NCBI RefSeq assembly: GCF_000013645.1
Contig: NC_007951.1
Location: 2,170,001 to 2,234,000 of the forward strand
Reading direction: 5' to 3'
Length of the DNA: 64,000 bases
Source: Paraburkholderia xenovorans LB400
GTDB taxonomy: Bacteria > Pseudomonadota > Gammaproteobacteria > Burkholderiales > Burkholderiaceae
The position numbers and the translations under genes were made by a program. Numbering within the stretch: position 1 is the stretch's first letter; the number at the start of each line of letters is the position of its first letter. Below, in pieces: positions 28,974 to 39,737 of this stretch. The notes beneath the pieces were generated by a model that was not told the DNA's origin, ran no database searches, and saw only the letters and a program-made list of their open reading frames with translations.

Positions 28974-30014
28974 ATGAATACTTCGATTCCTTCCTCCACC
29001 ACATCTTCAGACGAAGGCGCCACGCTGCTGCCGCGCATCGCCGTGCTGGCAACCGGCGGCACGATTGCCGGCGCGGCTGCGGACGCCACCAATACGTCCG
29101 GCTACCAGGCCGGCGTGGTCGGCGTCGAGCAATTGCTGGCGGTGGTGCCGGCTTTGTCCGCGGTGGCGCGCGTCGCGCCCGAGCAGATTGCCAGCATCGA
29201 CAGCAAGGACATGGCGTTGCCGCTTTGGACCACGCTCGCACAACGCATCAACGCGCTGCTCGCCGACGACGACATCGACGGCGTGGTGGTCACGCACGGC
29301 ACGGACACGCTCGAAGAAACCGCCTACCTGCTGCACCTGACCATCAAGTCGGACAAACCGGTCGTGCTGACGGCGGCCATGCGCCCGGCCTCGGCGCTCT
29401 CCGCCGACGGTCCGCTGAATCTGCTCAACGCCGTGACGGTCGCGGCGCACGTGGCGTCGCGCGGGCAGGGCGTACTGGTGGCCTTCAACAACAGGATTCA
29501 CAGCGCGCGCGACGTGGTGAAGACGAGCACCTACGCGGTCGATGCATTCCATTCGCCGGAAATCGGCGCGCTCGGCTGGGTGCAGGACGGCCGCGTCGAA
29601 TTCCAGCGCAGCGTGGTGCGGCCGCATACGCTCGCCACCGAATTCGTGATCGGCGCGAAGTGGCCGCACGTGGAGATCGTCGTGAGCTACGCGGGCGTTT
29701 CGCGGATTGCCGTGGATGCGCTGGTTGCCGCCGGCGTGCGCGGTATCGTGGTGGCAGGCACGGGCAACGGTTCGATTCATGCCTCGGTGCAGCAGGCGCT
29801 GGCCGATGCCGCCTCGCAGGGCGTAGCGGTTGTGCGTGCGTCGCGCGTGGGTTCGGGGCATGTGATGCGCAACGGCGCGGCCGCCGACGACGCGCTCGGC
29901 TTCGTCAGTGCGGGTTCGCTGAATCCGTACAAGGCGCGTGTGTTGCTGATGCTGGCATTGGCCGCGGGCGCCGCGGGGCCGATGGTGTTGCAGAAGATAT
30001 TCGATACGTACTGA
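28974..30014 (+). CDS. ansA: L-asparaginase (type II family)
   Basis: A 346-aa asparaginase hydrolysing asparagine to aspartate and ammonia. The two catalytic threonine motifs are LATGGTIAG (Thr30) and VVTHGTDTLEETAYLL (residues 105-120), followed by TAAMRPASALSADGPLNL. No signal peptide is visible at the chosen start (28974), so it is probably cytoplasmic; the frame opens at 28926. Symbol given by family; paralogue naming varies. Confidence 0.9.
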   Translation: MNTSIPSSTTSSDEGATLLPRIAVLATGGTIAGAAADATNTSGYQAGVVGVEQLLAVVPALSAVARVAPEQIASIDSKDMALPLWTTLAQRINALLADDDIDGVVVTHGTDTLEETAYLLHLTIKSDKPVVLTAAMRPASALSADGPLNLLNAVTVAAHVASRGQGVLVAFNNRIHSARDVVKTSTYAVDAFHSPEIGALGWVQDGRVEFQRSVVRPHTLATEFVIGAKWPHVEIVVSYAGVSRIAVDALVAAGVRGIVVAGTGNGSIHASVQQALADAASQGVAVVRASRVGSGHVMRNGAAADDALGFVSAGSLNPYKARVLLMLALAAGAAGPMVLQKIFDTY

Positions 30015-30078
30015 TCGATTGAACGCGGACGGCCTGGTTCAAAGTCAGAACGGTGTCGCGCACATTAAGCCTGAATGA

Positions 30079-30116
30079 CAACGCGGCGCCCGGGTCATTG
30101 ACCGGGCGCCGCGTTG
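30079..30116 (+). terminator. Strong hairpin after the asparaginase gene
   Basis: A 15-bp perfect stem (30079-30093 with 30102-30116) and 8-nt loop, 64 nt past the stop. No long T-run, but the stem is very stable and lies between convergent genes. Confidence 0.65.
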
Positions 30117-30178
30117 CCGTTTCAGCTCGAGGCTTATATCCACATGCTGCCGCAGAAACCAGCGGCTTGTGCCAGCCG

Positions 30179-30580
30179 TTAGCTCGCCAGATCCGGCGGC
30201 AATTTCCCGCCGTTCGCCGCCAGCGCCAGCATCACCTGTTTGTGCAGCCAGATGTTCATGCTCGCCGAATCGTTCGTGTCGCCGGTGTATTTCAGTTCCT
30301 TGGCGAGCTGCTTGCGATGATCGAGGCTGCTGTCGACGCCGAGCGCCTTTAGCGTGTCGACGATCGACGTACGCCAGTTCAAGGTTTGCCCGCTCTCACT
30401 GACGAACTGGTCCATGACGGCAGCGACGTCGACGTCGGCCAGCGGCGCGGGCGCCGCTGCAGCCGCCGGCGCAGCAGCTTGCGCCGCTGCCGGATCCGGT
30501 GTCGGCTCGACCGCAGGCGCAGGCTGGTCGGGTTTCGCTTTGCCGAAGAGCTTGTTTACGATGCCACCAAAAATGCTCAT
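30179..30580 (-). CDS. DUF3597-domain protein
   Basis: A 133-aa protein. The N-terminus MSIFGGIVNKLFGKAKP, an Ala/Pro linker (residues 20-48) and the C-terminal ~80-residue helical domain (DVAAVMDQFVSESGQTLNWR; SIVDTLKALGVDSSLDHRKQ) match DUF3597. Function unknown. Convergent with the asparaginase gene. Confidence 0.85.
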   Translation of the reverse strand: MSIFGGIVNKLFGKAKPDQPAPAVEPTPDPAAAQAAAPAAAAAPAPLADVDVAAVMDQFVSESGQTLNWRTSIVDTLKALGVDSSLDHRKQLAKELKYTGDTNDSASMNIWLHKQVMLALAANGGKLPPDLAS

Positions 30581-31126
30581 TCTGAATCCTTTGCAGATGG
30601 GTTACTGGCGCAAGCACATGCCGCTTGCGGGTTGCACACTGGTTGGGAATCGGGCGAACGATGCAGAGCACATGCGTTGCCTTGATCAGCACGCCGCGTT
30701 TGAACGCTGATACGCCCGCAACCAGACTCAACGAGTGTAGGAGAAAAGCGCGGCACGATGTGTCAAAAAAGGTCGTGCCGCGGGCGCGGAGTTGCAAGCA
30801 AATGCAAACGGACTTGCGAGCAGGCGTGCGAGCGGACAGGCGAGGGGAGATGCCGGCAGGCGGCGTGCATGATGCAGCCGCAACGGAAGATTGGCGGAAA
30901 AAGCATAACAATGAAATCCGACAGCCGGACACCCGACGACGACGTCTGACCGACCAAGGCTTCCCCGGCGCCGCCGGGTGCCGCTGCGGACCCCACTTGC
31001 CGCTCTCAGCCCAGAGCGGCACGATTTGCCCGTTCCGCCGCGTCTCTCGCACGACGAACCGGGCGCCCCACCTGCGACTGCCATGACGTTGATCACGCAA
31101 CGACCGCGGCAGTCCGTATCACTCGC
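30581..31126. other. Intergenic region
   Basis: A 546-bp spacer between the DUF3597 and glxR genes, presumably with the promoter of the former and the 3' end of the gcl-hyi-glxR transcript. Only overlapping Arg-rich frames are present. I see no gene, RNA or clear terminator. Confidence 0.5.
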
Positions 31127-32035
31127 TCAAGCCGCCTTGGCTTCGCTGCCCGGCGCCTGCGCGACTTCATGGTTGGCCATGATTTCGAGCGCTCGCACCA
31201 TCGCCGAGTGATCCCATGCCTTGCCGCCATTCGCCGCGCAGACGCTGAACAGTTGCTGCGCGCTCGCCGTATGCGGCAGCGAGATGCCGAGCTTGCGTGC
31301 GCCGTCGAGTGCGAGGTTCAGATCCTTCTGGTGCAGTTCGATGCGAAAGCCCGGATTGAACGTGCGTTTGGTCATGCGCTCGCCGTGCACTTCGAGAATC
31401 CGCGACGAGGCGAAACCGCCCATCAACGCCTTGCGCACACGTTCCGGATCGGCACCCGAGCGCGACGCGAACAGCAACGCTTCGGCCACGGCTTCGATGT
31501 TCAGCGCGACGATGATCTGGTTCGCGACCTTGCAGGTCTGACCCGCGCCGTTCTCGCCGATCAGCGAGATGTTCCTGCCCATCAGATCGAACAGCGGCCT
31601 GGCCGTGGCGAATGCTTTTTCCGGGCCGCCCACCATGATCGTCAGCGACGCTTCACGTGCGCCGACTTCGCCGCCGGAGACCGGCGCATCCAGATAGTCG
31701 ACGCCGAGCGCATTGATCTTCTTCGCGAACGCCTGCGTGTCGAGCGGCGAGATCGAGCTCATGTCGATCACGAGCTTGCCTGGCGAGAGGCCGGCGGCGA
31801 CGCCGTCGTCGGCGAACAGCACGTTGGCGACGTCAGGCGTGTCCGGCACCATGATGATGACGATGTCGGCGGCCTGCGCGACAGCGGTCGAATTCGCGAC
31901 GACGCTCGTCGTCTTGCCCAGATCTTCCGGCACCGGGTACGCGCCATTCACGAACAGCGAGTGACCGCCCTTGATGAGGTTGCGCGCCATGTGCGCGCCC
32001 ATGATGCCGAGGCCGATAAAACCGATCTTTGCCAT
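31127..32035 (-). CDS. glxR: 2-hydroxy-3-oxopropionate (tartronate semialdehyde) reductase
   Basis: A 302-aa beta-hydroxyacid dehydrogenase. N-terminal NAD motif IGFIGLGIMGAHMARNL (GxGxxG), substrate motif DAPVSGGEVGAREASLTIMV and catalytic-Lys region GAGQTCKVANQIIV. It reduces tartronate semialdehyde to D-glycerate. Last gene of gcl-hyi-glxR, 96 bp after hyi; this context decides GlxR over other family members. Confidence 0.93.
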   Translation of the reverse strand: MAKIGFIGLGIMGAHMARNLIKGGHSLFVNGAYPVPEDLGKTTSVVANSTAVAQAADIVIIMVPDTPDVANVLFADDGVAAGLSPGKLVIDMSSISPLDTQAFAKKINALGVDYLDAPVSGGEVGAREASLTIMVGGPEKAFATARPLFDLMGRNISLIGENGAGQTCKVANQIIVALNIEAVAEALLFASRSGADPERVRKALMGGFASSRILEVHGERMTKRTFNPGFRIELHQKDLNLALDGARKLGISLPHTASAQQLFSVCAANGGKAWDHSAMVRALEIMANHEVAQAPGSEAKAA

Positions 32036-32131
32036 GTGTCTGAATCTCCAGTGTTGTTGGGTGTCCCGCGAGAGGACGTCCTTCGGGGCGTGAAGCGCCT
32101 GATCCGGCCGATCAATGAAGCAATGCGGCGT

Positions 32132-32941
32132 TCAGGCGGCGGCGTGGGCTGCGCCGCGGGTTTGCCCGGCCACGCTCTGAATCCAGCCGAGACCGGCGGC
32201 CGTGGTCGTGCGCGGTTTGTATTCGCAACCGACGTAGCCGTCGTAGCCAAGCGAGTCGAGCAGCTCGAACAGGAACGGGTAGTTGATTTCGCCCGTGCCC
32301 GGTTCGTTGCGGCCCGGATTGTCGGCGAGCTGGATGTGCGCGATCCGCGGCAGGTTCTTCGTGATGGTCGCCGCGAGTTCGCCTTCCATCCGTTGCATGT
32401 GATAGATGTCGTACTGCAGGAACAGATTGTCCGAACCGACTGCGCGGATCACGTCGAGGCCTTCAGCAGAACGATTGAGCGCGAAGCCCGGAATGTCGTA
32501 GGAATTGCACGGTTCGACCAGCAGCCTGATGCCGGCTTTTTGCAACTCGCCCGCGGCGAAGCGCAGGTTCTCGACGATGGTCGAGCGCGCCTTGTCCGCA
32601 TCGACGCCGGCCGTCGGAATGCCGACGAGGCAGTTCAGTTGCGGCACCTTCAGCGCGCTCGCGTATTCGATCGCGCGGCCGACGCCTTCCTGGAACTCGC
32701 CCACCCGATCCGGCAGACACGCGATGCCGCGCTCGCCGGCTTCCCAGTTGCCCGCGGGCAGGTTGTGCAGCACCAGTTTCAGGCGGTTCTGCTGCAGACG
32801 TTCGCTCAACTCGACGATCTGGTACGGGTACGGAAACAGGAACTCGACGGCGTGAAAGCCCGCGTCCGCGGCGGCCGCAAAGCGGTCGAGAAACGGGACT
32901 TCGTTGAACAGCATGGTGAGATTCGCTGCAAATTTCGGCAT
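32132..32941 (-). CDS. hyi: Hydroxypyruvate isomerase
   Basis: A 269-aa xylose-isomerase-like TIM barrel. Features: MLFNEVPFLDRFAAAADAGF, HNLPAGNWEAGERGIAC, LVEPCNSYDIPGF (metal-binding Glu) and LQYDIYHMQRMEGE. It interconverts hydroxypyruvate and tartronate semialdehyde. It lies between gcl and glxR, which settles the assignment. Confidence 0.94.
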   Translation of the reverse strand: MPKFAANLTMLFNEVPFLDRFAAAADAGFHAVEFLFPYPYQIVELSERLQQNRLKLVLHNLPAGNWEAGERGIACLPDRVGEFQEGVGRAIEYASALKVPQLNCLVGIPTAGVDADKARSTIVENLRFAAGELQKAGIRLLVEPCNSYDIPGFALNRSAEGLDVIRAVGSDNLFLQYDIYHMQRMEGELAATITKNLPRIAHIQLADNPGRNEPGTGEINYPFLFELLDSLGYDGYVGCEYKPRTTTAAGLGWIQSVAGQTRGAAHAAA

Positions 32942-32964
32942 GGTGCGTCTGTCTCTCAGGTCGG

Positions 32965-33016
32965 TCAGTGGAATGACTCAGTGGAATGACTCAGTGGAAT
33001 AGCTCAGCGGAATAAC
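32965..33016. repeat. 13-bp tandem repeat (4 copies) between gcl and hyi
   Basis: Two identical copies of TCAGTGGAATGAC, then TCAGTGGAATAGC and TCAGCGGAATAAC, fill 52 of the 144 bp between gcl and hyi. They lie in the mRNA leader of hyi. Confidence 0.9.
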
Positions 33017-33085
33017 TGCGTGACGCGGCTCGGTATCGCAGAACCGCGCTCACGTGAGGCTTATCTGTTCAACACGTCAGGCAAC

Positions 33086-34861
<1,776 letters not shown>

Positions 34862-34911
34862 GAATGTCTCCTGAATGGCGGGGAATAGGCGAAATGAACG
34901 GGTTGAGTGCA

Positions 34912-34930
34912 CTTTAGGCCTGACCTAAAG
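34912..34930. promoter_or_regulatory. Inverted repeat upstream of gcl, probable operator
   Basis: CTTTAGG (34912-34918) and CCTAAAG (34924-34930) are exact reverse complements with a 5-bp centre, 51 bp upstream of the gcl start. It could bind the divergent LysR protein or an IclR-type regulator. Confidence 0.5.
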
Positions 34931-34993
34931 GTTTGATAAGATCAGTCCGGGTCGCTTATTTCGAAACAAAAAGTATGGAATGGGTGCGCTGCA

Positions 34994-35140
34994 TCGACCG
35001 CGCTGCATGGGGGCGGAGTGAGCGCTGAAGCGCTAACTGCGGTCGACCGCGCTGCATGGGACCGGAGTAAGCGCTGAAGCGCTAACTGCGGTCGACTGCG
35101 CTGCATGGGACCGCAGTAAGCGCTAAAGCGCTAACTGCGG
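34994..35140. repeat. 49-bp tandem repeat (3 copies) between gcl and the LysR gene
   Basis: Three contiguous 49-bp units (34994-35042, 35043-35091, 35092-35140) differ by only a few bases, followed by a 5-bp partial unit. Each contains AGCGCT-N2-AGCGCT (one base changed in copy 3). The array ends 16 bp before the LysR start. Confidence 0.95.
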
Positions 35141-35156
35141 TCGACAGGAGACGGAA

Positions 35157-36071
35157 ATGGATCGCTTCAAACAGATCGAAACCTTCGTGCGCGTCGCGGA
35201 CGCAGGCAGCCTCGCGGCGGCGGCGCTTGAGGAGGGCGTGTCGCCTGTGATCCTCGGCCGCCGCATCGACGCGCTGGAAAAGCGCCTCGGCGTCAAGCTG
35301 ATGTACCGCTCGACACGCCGGCTGGTGGTGAGCGAAGACGGCGCCGCGTTTCTGGAGCGCTGCCGGGGCCTGCTCACCGAATGGGATCAGGCGGAAAACG
35401 AACTGAGCGCCGGGCGGCGCGCGATCAACGGCCATCTGATCGTGTCGGCGCCGGCAGCGTTCGGACGCAAGCACGTCGCGCCGCTCGCGCCGGCATTTCT
35501 CGCCGACAAGCCGGAATTGCAGGTGTCGTTCAATCTGACCGACCGGGTGGTGGATCTGGTGCGCGAGGGTTACGACCTGTCGATCCGCATCGGCGGCGCG
35601 GTCGATCCGAATTTCGTCGCGGTCAAGCTGGCGTCGAACCGGCGCGTGGTGTGCGGCACGCCGGAGTATTTCCGTCGGCACGGCAGGCCGAAAACGCTCG
35701 AAGACCTGCCGCAGCACAACTGTCTGGCGTTCAATCTGCAGGGCGGACAGAACCGCGGCTGGTACTTCCGCCGCAACGGCAAGCTGGCGACGGTGCGGGT
35801 GGGCGGCACGCTCGACTGCAACGACGGCGAGCTGCTGCACCGCTGGGTGTCGGAAGGGCTCGGGCTCGGCTGGCGCTCCACGTGGGAAATCCAGCAGCAA
35901 CTGGCGCGCGGCGAACTGGAAACCGTGCTCGACGAGTTCGCGCTGCCCGACTACGACATTCTCGCGGTCTATCCGCAGCAGCGGTATGTGCCGGCCAAGG
36001 TGCGGTACTTCATCGATTATCTGAAAGACGTATACGCCAGCGGAGATTACTGGAACCGGCCGGCTTACTAG
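35157..36071 (+). CDS. LysR-family transcriptional regulator
   Basis: A 304-aa LysR regulator: HTH in residues 1-60 (MDRFKQIETFVRVADAGSLA; EGVSPVILGRRIDALEKRLG) and a substrate-binding domain (LTDRVVDLVREGYDLSIRIG) of the CrgA/DmlR-like subgroup. AGGAG precedes the ATG. It is divergent from gcl and is the obvious candidate regulator of gcl-hyi-glxR; the inducer is unknown. The 49-bp repeats fill its promoter region. Confidence 0.9.
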   Translation: MDRFKQIETFVRVADAGSLAAAALEEGVSPVILGRRIDALEKRLGVKLMYRSTRRLVVSEDGAAFLERCRGLLTEWDQAENELSAGRRAINGHLIVSAPAAFGRKHVAPLAPAFLADKPELQVSFNLTDRVVDLVREGYDLSIRIGGAVDPNFVAVKLASNRRVVCGTPEYFRRHGRPKTLEDLPQHNCLAFNLQGGQNRGWYFRRNGKLATVRVGGTLDCNDGELLHRWVSEGLGLGWRSTWEIQQQLARGELETVLDEFALPDYDILAVYPQQRYVPAKVRYFIDYLKDVYASGDYWNRPAY

Positions 36072-36262
36072 ACTTAGGCGAGGCGGCGCCCGGCACCCCG
36101 GCACCGCCGGCACGCCGGCGGTCCTGCATCCACCGGTCCGGCCAGACTTTTTTGGGATTGCGCGCGGTGTCGGGAATAAACTCGGCGAATGCCCGGTTAT
36201 GCGCTGTAGAGAGCGTCACGACGAGCTCCACCGCATAGTCCGCAATGCCTTGGAGGGCCGAG

Positions 36263-37000
36263 GTGGTCCAGACCGATTCTGAACCTGTTCGCGCGCACGG
36301 CGAGACCGACGCGGCGAGGAGCCGGCGCTTTCAGCAGATGGCGCTGCCGCACCTCGACGCCGCGTACAACCTCGCGCGCTGGTTGTGCGGCAACGCCAAT
36401 GATGCCGACGACGTCGTGCAGGAAGCCTTCATGCGCGCGTTTCGCTTCTTCGACACCTTTCGCGGCGACTCGGCCCGGCCGTGGCTGCTGGCGATCGTGC
36501 GCCGCACCTGGTACACGGAATGGCGGCGGCGGGCCTCGTCGCACGAAACGGTGGAGTTCGACGACACGATGGACGACGCGTCCTTCGACGGCTGGACGGT
36601 GGGCGGCGCCGACCCGCAGGCGCTCCTGATCCGCGACGAGGATACGAAGCTGGTACACGAGGCGCTCGCGCAGTTGCCGGTCGAATATCGGGAAGTGCTG
36701 ATGCTGAGGGAACTGGAGGAAATGGGTTATCGGGAGATCGCGCTGGTGGCGGACGTGCCGATCGGCACGGTGATGTCCCGGCTCGCGCGGGGACGCCGCA
36801 AGCTGGCCGCGGTGCTGACGGAGAAGCAGGGCGGCGCGACGGCGCCGCCCAGACCGTCGATGTGCGCGGCGGCGCCCGGCGCAAGCAAATCGGCCACGGC
36901 GAGCGTGACGCCCCTGCGGGCGTCCGCCAACGGCCGGCCACTCAACACGCCGGGCGGCAGCGCCGCCGGCAACGCTCAGGAGACGCCAGATGGACTGTAA
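36263..37000 (+). CDS. ECF-type RNA polymerase sigma factor
   Basis: A 245-aa ECF sigma factor with region 2 (LDAAYNLARWLCGNANDADD and VVQEAFMRAFRFFDTFRG) and region 4 (LPVEYREVLMLRELEEMGYR; PIGTVMSRLARGRRKL). I use the GTG at 36263 because GGAGG lies 6 nt upstream; an ATG at 36245 is also in frame. A ~55-residue Ala/Pro/Ser-rich C-terminal tail is unusual for ECF sigmas. It overlaps the anti-sigma gene by 11 bp. Confidence 0.9.
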   Translation: MVQTDSEPVRAHGETDAARSRRFQQMALPHLDAAYNLARWLCGNANDADDVVQEAFMRAFRFFDTFRGDSARPWLLAIVRRTWYTEWRRRASSHETVEFDDTMDDASFDGWTVGGADPQALLIRDEDTKLVHEALAQLPVEYREVLMLRELEEMGYREIALVADVPIGTVMSRLARGRRKLAAVLTEKQGGATAPPRPSMCAAAPGASKSATASVTPLRASANGRPLNTPGGSAAGNAQETPDGL

Positions 37001-37952
37001 CGAAGCGCGGCCGCTCCTCGATGCGAACGCCGATCACGAATTGCCCGCGCCGGATGCCCGGCGCGTCCAGCAGCACATCGAGAGCTGCGCCGCCTGCCGG
37101 CGCGAAAGCGAGAACCTGCGGGCCTTGAGCGGTGCGCTGCGGGCGGCGCCTTATCATCGTGCGCCGCAGTCGCTGCGCGAGCGGATTGTCGCCGGATTGC
37201 CGTCTGTCGACGAGCCGGCTGCGGCGGCCGAGGCGCCCGTTGAGCGCGTCTCGGGCGTCACGAGCGTCACGCCGCCGCAGCGCGAACGGGCGCGGCGCGG
37301 CTGGCTCGACCGTTGGCTGGACGGCTGGCGCGCCCCGCAAGGCGGCTTCGGCTGGCCGACGGGCGCGGGCGGCCCGGTGGGCTCAGGCGGCGTGTTTGCG
37401 CGTGGCTGGCTGGTGGTGCTGGTCGTCGCGTTGTGCGCGGTGGCGGCGGGCGTGGCGTTGAATCTGCGACGGCCGGCGGAATTCGGGCCGTTCGCCGACG
37501 AACTGGTGGAAAGCCATGTGCGCGCGCAGGTGTCGGGACGCGACATCGACGTGATCTCGACGGACCGGCATACGGTCAAGCCGTGGTTCAACGGCCGGCT
37601 CGACTATTCGCCGCCGGTCGAGGATCTGGCGGCGAACGGTTTCGCGCTGGAGGGCGGGCGCCTCGATTATCTCGCGCATCAGCGCGTGGCCGTGCTGGTG
37701 TACCGCTACCAGAAGCACGTGATCGACGTGTACGTGTTTCCACAGGCCGGTGCCGGCGGCACGGGCCGGAACACGGACGGCGCCGCGCCGGCCACGCTCG
37801 CTCGCGAAGGCTACTCGATTGCGCACTGGAACGCGGAGGGCATGACCTGGTGGGCGATTTCGGACGCCGCGCCCGACGCGCTGAAGGGGCTGGAAGTGGC
37901 GCTGAAGGCGCGTTTGCAAAGCGGTAGCGAGCGGACGGAGGCGGGGTCCTAG
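36990..37952 (+). CDS. Transmembrane zinc-binding anti-sigma factor
   Basis: A 320-aa protein. The N-terminal anti-sigma domain has the ZAS motif H-x3-C-x2-C (HIESCAACR, about residues 29-36). A Pro/Gly linker, one membrane helix (GWLVVLVVALCAVAAGVALN, about 138-157) and a periplasmic domain follow. The layout is classical for a membrane anti-sigma factor that holds the upstream ECF sigma until an envelope or oxidative signal. The 11-bp overlap supports a matched pair. Confidence 0.88.
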   Translation: MDCNEARPLLDANADHELPAPDARRVQQHIESCAACRRESENLRALSGALRAAPYHRAPQSLRERIVAGLPSVDEPAAAAEAPVERVSGVTSVTPPQRERARRGWLDRWLDGWRAPQGGFGWPTGAGGPVGSGGVFARGWLVVLVVALCAVAAGVALNLRRPAEFGPFADELVESHVRAQVSGRDIDVISTDRHTVKPWFNGRLDYSPPVEDLAANGFALEGGRLDYLAHQRVAVLVYRYQKHVIDVYVFPQAGAGGTGRNTDGAAPATLAREGYSIAHWNAEGMTWWAISDAAPDALKGLEVALKARLQSGSERTEAGS

Positions 37953-38017
37953 ACGGTCCGCCACCGCCTAAACCCTTGAAAACACACCCGATTCGCGCGC
38001 CGCAATAACGGGATATC

Positions 38018-38046
38018 TTGCAACCCGGCCCCATTCGGGTTATACT
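38018..38046 (+). promoter_or_regulatory. Sigma-70 promoter of the rpsF operon
   Basis: TTGCAA (38018-38023), a 17-bp spacer and TATACT (38041-38046), about 76 bp upstream of the rpsF ATG; strong match to consensus as expected for ribosomal-protein genes. Confidence 0.75.
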
Positions 38047-38121
38047 CTTTGGCTTCTCACTTGCCACACCGGTTCCGACGCCCGGGTGGCTTCTATCCAA
38101 AAGTCAGCACAAGGAGTGTGT

Positions 38122-38496
38122 ATGCGTCATTATGAAATCGTCTTTATCGTGCATCCCGATCAGAGCGAGCAGGTGCCCGCCATGATCGAGCGTTACAAGA
38201 GCACGATCACCTCGCACGGTGGCCAGATCCACCGTATCGAAGACTGGGGCCGTCGCCAACTGGCCTACATGATCGAGAAACTCGCGAAGGCTCACTACGT
38301 CTGCATGAACATCGAATGCGACCAGACCACGCTCGACGAGCTGGAACACGCATTCAAGTTCAACGACGCTGTTCTGCGTCACCTGATCGTCAAGATGAAG
38401 AAGGCCGAAACCGGCCCGTCGCCGATGATGAAGGAAGTGCAGCGCGAAGAAGCCAAGAAGTCGGCTGCTACGCAACCGTCCGAAGCGCAGGCTTAA
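38122..38496 (+). CDS. rpsF: 30S ribosomal protein S6
   Basis: A 124-aa S6 ([40 protein letters not shown]). AGGAG precedes the ATG at 38122. S6 binds S18 on 16S rRNA, and the genes are clustered (rpsF-priB-rpsR-rplI). Confidence 0.98.
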   Translation: MRHYEIVFIVHPDQSEQVPAMIERYKSTITSHGGQIHRIEDWGRRQLAYMIEKLAKAHYVCMNIECDQTTLDELEHAFKFNDAVLRHLIVKMKKAETGPSPMMKEVQREEAKKSAATQPSEAQA

Positions 38497-38546
38497 GACA
38501 CACTATTTAAGCTACCAGATTCAGCGTCGTTCACGCCAAAGGCTAC

Positions 38547-38846
38547 ATGAACCGGCTGCAACTCACGGCCAGCGTCGTCGAACGCGAACCGGTGCGGTAC
38601 ACACCCGCCGGCGTTCCGATTGCAGGCTGCACGTTGCACCACCGCACGGAAGTCGTCGAAGCCGGTATTGCCCGGCAAGTCGAACTGACCATGCAGGCAG
38701 TAGCCGCAGGCGAGGCGAGCGGTAAGCTCGAAAGCTGTCAGATGGGCGTGGAAACGCTCTTCACAGGCTTTCTGGCGAAAAAGCACCGCAACGCAAGAAC
38801 TCTGGTATTTCACATCACAGCATTGCAGGACATTGGAAAGGACTGA
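38547..38846 (+). CDS. priB: Primosomal replication protein N
   Basis: A 99-aa OB-fold single-strand DNA-binding protein ([37 protein letters not shown]), acting with PriA in replication restart. Position between rpsF and rpsR is conserved and confirms it. Confidence 0.95.
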   Translation: MNRLQLTASVVEREPVRYTPAGVPIAGCTLHHRTEVVEAGIARQVELTMQAVAAGEASGKLESCQMGVETLFTGFLAKKHRNARTLVFHITALQDIGKD

Positions 38847-38848
38847 AC

Positions 38849-39124
38849 ATGCCCCGCCCGACTGGTAAGAAATTCGACAAGCGTCGTCAGCAACAGAATC
38901 CGCTCTTCAAGCGCAAGAAGTTCTGCCGTTTCACGGCCGCTGGCGTCGATCACATCGACTACAAGGACCTCGAAACGCTGAAGGACTTCATCGGCGAAAA
39001 CGGCAAGATCACGCCGGCGCGTCTCACGGGTACGAAGTCGCACTATCAACGCCAGCTGGATACGGCAATCAAGCGCGCACGTTTCCTCGCGCTGGTGCCG
39101 TACACCGACCAGCACAAGGCCTAA
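38849..39124 (+). CDS. rpsR: 30S ribosomal protein S18
   Basis: A 91-aa S18 ([40 protein letters not shown]). It follows priB by 2 bp, with AAGGA upstream, so is translated from the same transcript. Confidence 0.98.
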   Translation: MPRPTGKKFDKRRQQQNPLFKRKKFCRFTAAGVDHIDYKDLETLKDFIGENGKITPARLTGTKSHYQRQLDTAIKRARFLALVPYTDQHKA

Positions 39125-39151
39125 CCCGACGACGCGATAAGGAGTCTCCGA

Positions 39152-39604
39152 ATGCAAATTATTCTTCTGGAAAAAGTCGTCAATCTGGGCAACCTGGGCG
39201 ATATCGTGAAGGTCAAGGACGGTTACGCACGTAACTTCCTGATCCCGAACAAGCAGGCTCGCCGTGCAACGAAGGAAGCCCTGGCTGAATTCGAAGTGCG
39301 CCGCGCAGAACTCGAAAAAGTCGCCGCTGAAAAGCTGGCTGCCGCTCAGGCTCAAGGCGAAAAGCTGGCCGGCTCGACGGTTCAGATCAATCAGAAGGCT
39401 GGCGTCGACGGCCGTCTGTTCGGTTCGGTGACGAACGCGGACATCGCTGAAGCCTTGGTCAAGCAAGGCTTCGCAGTGGAAAAGGCGCAAGTGCGTCTGC
39501 CGGAAGGCCCGCTGAAGCTGGTCGGCGAGCACGCTGTCCAAATCTCGCTGCACACCGACGTTCTGGTCGATGTGACGGTGGCTGTGATCGGCGAACACGT
39601 CTAA
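39152..39604 (+). CDS. rplI: 50S ribosomal protein L9
   Basis: A 150-aa L9 ([40 protein letters not shown]), with the usual two-domain layout joined by a long helix. Last gene before a strong terminator. Confidence 0.98.
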   Translation: MQIILLEKVVNLGNLGDIVKVKDGYARNFLIPNKQARRATKEALAEFEVRRAELEKVAAEKLAAAQAQGEKLAGSTVQINQKAGVDGRLFGSVTNADIAEALVKQGFAVEKAQVRLPEGPLKLVGEHAVQISLHTDVLVDVTVAVIGEHV

Positions 39605-39641
39605 GCAGCAGGTAGTATTTGCCAGGATGTTGCTGGCGAAG

Positions 39642-39675
39642 GGCAGGGGCCGGGTGACCGGCCCCTGCCTTTTTT
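39642..39675 (+). terminator. Rho-independent terminator of the rpsF operon
   Basis: A 12-bp perfect GC stem (39642-39653 with 39658-39669), GTGA loop and six T, 38 nt after rplI. dnaB therefore is probably transcribed separately. Confidence 0.93.
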
Positions 39676-39737
39676 GTGTCCGCTTTTTAGTTTTTCGGCC
39701 GCCCGCGCGCCCTCGATTTGCCCGATAATTCCTCTCC

